Source: Paracoccaceae bacterium (GTDB lineage: Bacteria; Pseudomonadota; Alphaproteobacteria; Rhodobacterales; Rhodobacteraceae). From it: a stretch of DNA of 11,472 bases. The stretch spans positions 1 through 11,472 of the forward strand of contig JAFIEC010000431.1 of assembly GCA_020832725.1 (NCBI GenBank). The letters run 5' to 3'. The translations under genes and the position numbers were made by a program. Numbering within the stretch: position 1 is the stretch's first letter; the number at the start of each line of letters is the position of its first letter. The notes below the pieces were generated by a model, which did not search any database, was not told where the DNA came from, and worked only from the letters and a program-made list of their open reading frames with translations. Below are positions 7,628-11,472 of this stretch, in pieces.

Positions 7628-8293
7628 TTGAGATTCGAGCCCCGGTTCCAGGCCCTCAAAGACAAGCAACGCGCCATTCGCGGGGATTTCCCGGAGACGA
7701 TGGGCTTGCGGGTGCATAGGTCCATCAGCTGGATTGGCCGGGCCGAAGCATGTGGCGAGGATCATGACGCGCGGTTCATCTTCCTGTGGATCGCCTTTAA
7801 TGCAGCCTATGCCGATGAGCGGGACTTCCAGTCCATAGCCATCGGCGAACGCGCGGCTTTTGCCGATTATTTCTGCAAGCTTGTCACGCGCGATGCAGAC
7901 CAGCGCATCTACAAGGCGCTCTGGCAGCGCTTTTCCGGTCCGGTTCGGACGCTCATGGAAAACCATTTCGTCTTCAACCCGTTCTGGCAGCATACCAACG
8001 GAATCGAGGGGTTCGCGGATTGGGAGGAAAAGTTCCGTCACTCCTCGCGCAGTTTCGCTCAGGCATTTCAGAGCGGCGACAGCGCAAAGGTGCTCAGCTT
8101 CGTTTTCGATCGGCTCTATGTGCTGCGCAACCAGCTTGTGCATGGCGGGGCGACCTGGAACAGCAGCGTGAACCGTGCGCAGGTGCGCGATGGGGCGGCT
8201 ATTCTGGGGTTCCTGCTGCCGGTATTCATTGATCTGATGATGGATTACCCGCAGGCAGATTGGGGGCGCCCGTTCTACCCGGTGGTCGCGTGA
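7628..8293 (+). CDS. HEPN-domain protein (putative RNase), TTG start
   Basis: A 221-aa, mostly helical soluble protein. R167-N-Q-L-V-H172 is the RNxxxH motif of HEPN domains, which in many family members is the RNase active site of a dimer. The earlier stretch IFLWIAFNAAYADER (51-65) is typical of a HEPN subgroup. No nucleotidyltransferase (MNT) partner is nearby, so it is not a standard HEPN/MNT toxin-antitoxin pair. TTG is preferred as start because AAGGA lies 7 nt upstream. The first in-frame ATG (7700, codon 25) would remove the N-terminal helix and has a site too close to it. The gene is divergent from the AAA operon and is followed after 17 nt by the DUF4236-TPR gene, so it probably starts a two-gene unit. 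Catalytic RNase activity is inferred; some HEPN proteins are only structural. Confidence 0.8.
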   Translation: MRFEPRFQALKDKQRAIRGDFPETMGLRVHRSISWIGRAEACGEDHDARFIFLWIAFNAAYADERDFQSIAIGERAAFADYFCKLVTRDADQRIYKALWQRFSGPVRTLMENHFVFNPFWQHTNGIEGFADWEEKFRHSSRSFAQAFQSGDSAKVLSFVFDRLYVLRNQLVHGGATWNSSVNRAQVRDGAAILGFLLPVFIDLMMDYPQADWGRPFYPVVA

Positions 8294-8310
8294 GCAGAGG
8301 GTAAACAGAC

Positions 8311-9336
8311 ATGGCATTTCGTTTCTGGCGTCGTGTTCGTCTGGCCCCTGGTGTCACGCTGAACCTGTCAAAATCGACCGCGTCGCTGTCTTTGGGGCCG
8401 CGCGGCGCGAAATACACGATCAGCCCGCGCGGCAATCGCGCGACAGCGGGTCTGCCGGGGACTGGGCTGTTCTATACGGTCCATGACCGCCAGCGCGCCG
8501 GGCGCGGTTGGGCGGCGCCTGCGCCATCTGTGCCGCAGCGCGACCGGCTGAAACTGGGGTTCTTCCAGCGCCTGATGACCCCGGCGGAGGAAAAGCGCTT
8601 CATCGACGGTATCCGCGCTCTGAATGACGGGGATCGGGACGCGGCACTGGCGGCGCTGGAAGAGGCCGGCGATCTGCCCGATGCGGCGTGGATGACCGGG
8701 ATGATCCGCTTGCGCCGCGAAGAATTCGACCGCGCCAGGGCGCATTTCGAACACGCGTTGGCCCGTCTGGGGGATCTCGGCACGCTGTTTGCCAAATACG
8801 AGATTGCCGCGCAGGCCAGCCTTCCGATCACATCCGACATCTTCGCTCATGTTTTTCCACGTGAACGCGGTACACGGCTGGCGCTGGTGGAAATCGCGCA
8901 GCTTGAGGGCCGCCATGCAGATGCGATGGCGCATATCGAGCGGCTGATGGAGATTGATGCGACTGATCCGGTGGTACTGCTGTCCTTTGCTGAACTGGCG
9001 CTCGACACCCCAGATGACCGCGCGCTGATGGACCGCGTGGTGCGCGCGACTGTACATGTCGAAAACGAAACACCAGTCGACACCGCCCTCCTGCTCTATC
9101 GTGGCCGCGCACTGGCCGCGCTGGGGATGCCTGATGCCGCGATCGATGTATTTACGCTGGCCAACCGCCGCCGCAAGGACCGGCCGGAGGGGCTGTTGCA
9201 TCAGATCCGCTATGACCGTGCGGTTCTTTACGAACAGTCGGGCCAGCGAGCCCGCGCCAGAAGCGAGTTCGAACGCATCTATGCCGCTGATCCGGTTTTC
9301 GAAGATATTGCGCAACGGCTGGGTACGACGCCATGA
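8311..9336 (+). CDS. DUF4236 domain protein with C-terminal TPR-like repeats
   Basis: A 341-aa protein. Residues 2-55 match the DUF4236 pattern: RFWRRVRLAPGVTLNLSKS, a glycine/serine-rich stretch, and GLPGTGLFYT at 47-56. The function of that domain is unknown. A basic/proline linker (about 58-90) follows. Residues from about 95 to 335 are alpha-helical with repeated TPR-like units (for example around 108-150, 190-225, 258-285 and 300-330), suited to protein-protein contact. There is no signal peptide or membrane segment. The ATG at 8311 is preceded by AGAGGG with 9-nt spacing, and the gene follows the HEPN gene by 17 nt, so the two are probably cotranscribed. It may be a scaffold or partner for the HEPN protein, which is inference only. 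It ends 79 nt from the convergent 125-aa gene. Confidence 0.82.
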   Translation: MAFRFWRRVRLAPGVTLNLSKSTASLSLGPRGAKYTISPRGNRATAGLPGTGLFYTVHDRQRAGRGWAAPAPSVPQRDRLKLGFFQRLMTPAEEKRFIDGIRALNDGDRDAALAALEEAGDLPDAAWMTGMIRLRREEFDRARAHFEHALARLGDLGTLFAKYEIAAQASLPITSDIFAHVFPRERGTRLALVEIAQLEGRHADAMAHIERLMEIDATDPVVLLSFAELALDTPDDRALMDRVVRATVHVENETPVDTALLLYRGRALAALGMPDAAIDVFTLANRRRKDRPEGLLHQIRYDRAVLYEQSGQRARARSEFERIYAADPVFEDIAQRLGTTP

Positions 9337-9415
9337 TCCCTATCGGCCGCATCCACCCTGTCTTTGATATGGTAATGCATAGCCATGGTGGCGGTGTTGC
9401 GGCGTTTTGCATCGT

Positions 9416-9793
9416 CTACTGATCGGTAGATGCACCATCGCCGCTGATCATTCTGCGGTCGATTTCCGGCTCGTCCCATTTCATCGCAGCGCCCATCCAG
9501 CGCTCGATCTGGTCCTGAAGCTTGGGATCGTCGGCCTCGAGATGGAATGTGTAGAGGCGGTTGACGATAGTGCGCATCAGGTCTCGCATCTCGGCGTCGT
9601 CAATGTGTGAGACCTCGGTCCAGGGGATGCGCCGACCGTCCGCATCCACCACCAAGACATCCGAATAGTCGCCGGTCCGGGTGATGGGCCCAAGGCCGGC
9701 ATGCAGCCTTTCCAGCTGCGTATTGCGCACGCACAGCATCGCCATGATCCTTGCGAGATTTGCTGCAACACGCTTTTCATCTTCGGGTTTCAT
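9416..9793 (-). CDS. Conserved-looking hypothetical protein, 125 aa
   Basis: I do not recognise a family. It is a soluble, acidic, mainly helical protein without membrane segments, cysteine clusters or a catalytic motif that I can name. It has an N-terminal helix, a short beta-like central part (DVLVVDADGRRIPW), and two C-terminal helices rich in acidic residues. The codon pattern is consistent with real coding and no better frame covers the stretch. The ATG at 9793 lacks a good ribosome binding site. In-frame ATGs at 9745 and 9739 follow an AAGG, the latter at 9-nt spacing, so the protein could be 16-18 residues shorter. It follows the lysis genes on the same strand, 60 nt after the Rz1-like gene, and may be the last gene of the phage cluster or the first host gene beyond it. 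Confidence 0.65.
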   Translation of the reverse strand: MKPEDEKRVAANLARIMAMLCVRNTQLERLHAGLGPITRTGDYSDVLVVDADGRRIPWTEVSHIDDAEMRDLMRTIVNRLYTFHLEADDPKLQDQIERWMGAAMKWDEPEIDRRMISGDGASTDQ

Positions 9794-9853
9794 GCGGTCA
9801 GATTAGCGGGATTGCGGGGCCCGCGCCATCAATTTGGCAGCTGATCTGCCCCC

Positions 9854-10102
9854 TCAGCGACAGGCCCGCGCCTGCTCCCTCAACACAGCGTAATCCGCCA
9901 GCCACCCGGGGATCAGCGCCCCTTCCGGAAGGGCCGCGACTTCCCCGGCCACGCGCGCCTGCTCGGCCCGACCGTACTCCACCACCGGCGGGCAGGCGCT
10001 GGGCAGTGTGTCAGAACTCACCCCCGCGCAGGCGGTCAAGAAGATCGTCGCGGCTGCGAGGGCGGCGCGCGGCGGCGTCCAGCATCTGGCGGTGGATGGC
10101 AT
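9854..10102 (-). CDS. Rz1-like outer-membrane spanin lipoprotein
   Basis: An 82-aa protein with a lipoprotein signal: a basic N-terminus, a hydrophobic stretch (13-23) and the lipobox L22-T-A-C25. The mature part is short (58 aa) and proline-containing, as in o-spanins. It starts inside the upstream Rz-like gene in another frame (92-nt overlap), the classic nested Rz/Rz1 layout. In phage lysis the o-spanin is anchored in the outer membrane and contacts the i-spanin across the periplasm, so that the outer membrane is disrupted in the last step. No family match was tested, so identification rests on the lipobox, size and position. Confidence 0.65.
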   Translation of the reverse strand: MPSTARCWTPPRAALAAATIFLTACAGVSSDTLPSACPPVVEYGRAEQARVAGEVAALPEGALIPGWLADYAVLREQARACR

Positions 10103-10268
10103 CTGTGCGCTCCAGTTGGTCGAACCTTTCAGCGGCGCGGCCTGCGCGCTCGCCTGATCGGCGGAGGTTGAGAATGAACAGGGTAATGCTGAGGACCGCG
10201 AGGGCGAAACTAACCGCCCGCTGCGCCCATGGCCGGGCCAGAAGCCCGACCACCAGACTGCCCCACAT
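10011..10268 (-). CDS. Rz-like inner-membrane spanin (small TM plus coiled-coil protein)
   Basis: An 85-aa protein with one N-terminal membrane segment (about 17-35, SFALAVLSITLFILNL) followed by a charged helical region (36-80) with coiled-coil character: the architecture of i-spanins. Its ATG overlaps the stop of the endolysin gene (TGATG), and it contains the start of the Rz1-like lipoprotein in another frame. Size and position fit the third member of a holin/endolysin/Rz/Rz1 cassette. A plain holin or an accessory membrane protein is the alternative, since i-spanins are usually longer. Confidence 0.65.
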   Translation of the reverse strand: MWGSLVVGLLARPWAQRAVSFALAVLSITLFILNLRRSGERAGRAAERFDQLERTDAIHRQMLDAAARRPRSRDDLLDRLRGGEF

Positions 10269-10948
10269 CAGCGCAGCCCCTTCTTCCAGTCATCGACCCG
10301 CGCCCAGACGGCCACCGCGATCCCGCCCAGTGCCAGCGCAATGAACACCCAGCGCAATGTGTCCAGATACGGCACCAGCGGCAGAACAGCCCCTTGCGCC
10401 TCTGCCAGAACCTCTTGTGCCACCTCGACGCCCGCTGCGCCGACGGTCGCCACGCCGGCCGCACCGGTCCCTTTCAGTGTCCGGCTTTGCGCGATCGCCT
10501 CGCGCGCAGGCGGAGCTTCCTGCGCAAATGGTACCGCCCGCGCTGGAAACGGCTCGCCCCAGCTGCGCGCGGGGCCGAGATCGATATGCATGAAGCCCGA
10601 GCGGGGATAGGCGCCGAAGCCCAGAAACCCGACGGCGCGGGCGGCTTCAGAAAATTGCACCGGATCATGGTTGGACATCGCGATATCAAAGGCGGTGCCG
10701 TCCATATGCTTGGAGCGCGGTGCCCCGCCGACATTGCGATTGTGCGCAGGGCTTCGATAGGCCGAGCGGATGATCAGCGGTTTGCCCAGTCGGTCGCGCA
10801 GCGCCTGCAGCTTGTCGAGTGCGTCGGGGTGCAGCTTCAGCTGGCCCGTGCCGCGGCAGGCAATCTCAGAAGGCGAGAAGTTCTTCCAGCGCCAGAGGCT
10901 CTCGGGCACTTCGCGGAAGTGGCGAAATGTGCGGATGGGATCAGTCAT
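10268..10948 (-). CDS. Phage endolysin-like peptidase M15 with C-terminal membrane segment
   Basis: A 226-aa protein. Residues about 20-125 form an M15-type (VanY/DacA-like, Peptidase_M15_3) zinc peptidase: SAYRSPAHN (62-70), S79-K-H81-x2-G84-x-A86-x-D88 and H121-I-D, giving the zinc ligands H81, D88 and H121. Such enzymes cut peptide bonds in peptidoglycan cross-links or stems. There is no N-terminal signal. After an Ala/Gly-rich linker, a membrane helix (about 200-216) sits at the C-terminus with a basic tail. GGAG with 8-nt spacing precedes the ATG. Its stop overlaps the start of the Rz-like gene. It is the probable endolysin of the phage cluster; the membrane tail suggests a tethered enzyme or a combined endolysin/holin-like role, which is inference. 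Confidence 0.87.
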   Translation of the reverse strand: MTDPIRTFRHFREVPESLWRWKNFSPSEIACRGTGQLKLHPDALDKLQALRDRLGKPLIIRSAYRSPAHNRNVGGAPRSKHMDGTAFDIAMSNHDPVQFSEAARAVGFLGFGAYPRSGFMHIDLGPARSWGEPFPARAVPFAQEAPPAREAIAQSRTLKGTGAAGVATVGAAGVEVAQEVLAEAQGAVLPLVPYLDTLRWVFIALALGGIAVAVWARVDDWKKGLR

Positions 10949-10986
10949 GGGGTGTCTCCTGTGGGTATGAGCGCATGCGGGAATGG

Positions 10987-11014
10987 CCCGCCGCCCGAGC
11001 GTTCGGGTGGCGGG
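10987..11014. promoter_or_regulatory. GC-rich 12-bp hairpin in the leader of the endolysin gene
   Basis: Positions 10987-10998 and 11003-11014 pair over 12 bp (one G-T mismatch that would be G-U in RNA on one strand) around a 4-nt loop. It lies in the 175-nt gap between the holin-like and endolysin genes, about 40 nt before the endolysin ATG. No T-run follows on either strand, so it is not a standard intrinsic terminator. It could attenuate read-through, protect the message, or be the remnant of a small element. The rest of the gap (10949-11123) holds no ORF that I can support. Confidence 0.4.
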
Positions 11015-11123
11015 GTTGGATCGTTTGGGATTGCAGGGTCGGCAGTGTGCCAGCGTCGCGTTGCGCGCAGGTGTGCAATGCGTGCGCTGGGCTACGCGGT
11101 CAGATGGAACCAGTCATGTGCCC

Positions 11124-11432
11124 TCAGTCTCCGTTCTTGCGCTGGAACGCGGCGAAGATCAGGTTGCGCATGTCATGGATATCGCGCTCGATGCGGGCGA
11201 GGCGGTCATGATCGACGCGGCGGTCGTCATCGCGGCGCTTCTCGACGCGCGCGCGTTCCTCGGCCAGTTCCTGCTCCAGCTTGTGCAGCAGCGCCTCATT
11301 GGTAAATGCCTTTCGCGTCACGGCTGTGGCCAGCCCTGCAATGAAGGTGAACCACACACCAATGGCCGTGGCAAAGCCATGATCGCGGAAGGCCTGTATG
11401 ATCTGTTCTGTCAGCGTGCTGCGATTGGTCAT
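11124..11432 (-). CDS. Holin-like small membrane protein with coiled coil
   Basis: A 102-aa protein with one clear membrane segment (about 20-40, FATAIGVWFTFIAGLATAV) followed by a long charged helix (44-95) rich in Glu/Arg/Asp with coiled-coil spacing, ending near FAAFQRKNGD. Its place just before an endolysin in a phage cluster suggests a holin or lysis-associated membrane protein. With one membrane segment and a cytoplasmic coiled coil it could also be an XhlA-like accessory. Its ATG overlaps the stop of the upstream gene by 4 nt (ATGA), which indicates translational coupling. Confidence 0.65.
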   Translation of the reverse strand: MTNRSTLTEQIIQAFRDHGFATAIGVWFTFIAGLATAVTRKAFTNEALLHKLEQELAEERARVEKRRDDDRRVDHDRLARIERDIHDMRNLIFAAFQRKNGD

Positions 11433-11472
11433 CCGAGTTTTACCCCCCAGAAGCTGGTGTGATCGGCGGCAA
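11429..11472 (-). CDS. C-terminal end of an upstream gene (partial, runs off the window)
   Basis: Reading from the window edge on the minus strand, an open frame gives 13 codons (DHTSFWGVKLG at its end) and a TGA that overlaps the ATG of the holin-like gene (ATGA). The junction type and the shared direction argue for a real gene end in the same operon. Its position just before lysis genes suggests a tail or host-recognition protein, but 13 residues cannot prove that. Confidence 0.5.
   Translation of the reverse strand, partial: AADHTSFWGVKLG

Noticed and set aside
7628..8293. HEPN gene as a standard HEPN/MNT toxin-antitoxin module
   Set aside because: The adjacent gene encodes DUF4236-TPR, with no nucleotidyltransferase motif (GSxxRG) anywhere near.
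7595..9315. Minus-strand open frames of 240 and 315 codons opposite the HEPN and DUF4236-TPR genes
   Set aside because: The plus-strand proteins have family motifs and good ribosome binding sites. The minus-strand frames lack both.
9409..9433. GCATC/GATGC inverted repeat between convergent genes, as bidirectional terminator
   Set aside because: The stem is interrupted, no T-run follows on either side, and it reaches into the 125-aa gene.
9836..9850. GGCAG/CTGCC hairpin after the Rz1-like gene
   Set aside because: Only five pairs and no T-tract on the minus strand. Not enough for a terminator call.
10949..11092. Possible small minus-strand gene in the gap before the endolysin gene
   Set aside because: The open frame has only a TTG candidate start, no good ribosome binding site and no hydrophobic segment, and it crosses the strong hairpin.
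10229..11305. Plus-strand open frame of 358 codons across the lysis cassette
   Set aside because: It covers four minus-strand genes plus a gap, is very rich in Arg/Ala/Gly/Cys, and has no domain.

Overview
The base composition (mostly 60-75% GC, rich in GCGCG-type words), the codon use and the protein families point to an alphaproteobacterium, most likely of the Rhodobacteraceae/Roseobacter type. This is an inference from style; there is no rRNA or tRNA in the window to fix the taxon.

Left block (40-7407, minus strand). Four genes lie head to tail and look like one operon, transcribed from about 7.4 kb towards position 1: a tandem-AAA ATPase (677 aa), a WYL-domain transcriptional regulator (327 aa), a single-HKD phospholipase-D-fold nuclease (316 aa), and a 1098-aa protein of the TM0106 type that joins a RecB-like nuclease with Fe-S cysteines, an RNase H-like exonuclease domain and a UPF1/DNA2-type SF1 helicase. 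Gaps are 46, 17 and 39 nt. The first gap becomes an 8-nt overlap if the alternative WYL start is used. The PLD gene is clearly AT-richer than its neighbours. The set of ATPase, WYL regulator, PLD nuclease and nuclease-helicase looks like an anti-phage or anti-plasmid defence operon. The helicase/PLD pair recalls Mokosh, but the full combination matches no system I can name.

Centre (7408-9336). A 220-nt divergent control region separates that operon from two plus-strand genes: a HEPN-type protein with an RNxxxH motif (TTG start) and a DUF4236-TPR protein. The control region holds a perfect inverted repeat that would pair with the Shine-Dalgarno of the AAA gene, and a 9-nt direct repeat spaced by 42 nt. 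The shared control region suggests that the HEPN arm and the AAA/WYL/PLD/helicase arm may be one regulated locus.

Right block (9416-11472, minus strand). This is the end of a prophage or phage-derived cluster: the last codons of a gene that continues past the window edge, a holin-like membrane protein, an M15-family peptidoglycan peptidase with a C-terminal membrane segment, an Rz-like inner-membrane spanin, and a nested Rz1-like lipoprotein. A 125-aa protein of unknown function follows. These genes are tightly packed (ATGA and TGATG junctions, nested Rz1). No integrase, att site, CRISPR array, tRNA, rRNA or insertion sequence was recognised, and no gap exceeds 300 bases. The defence-like locus therefore lies directly beside a phage lysis cassette.
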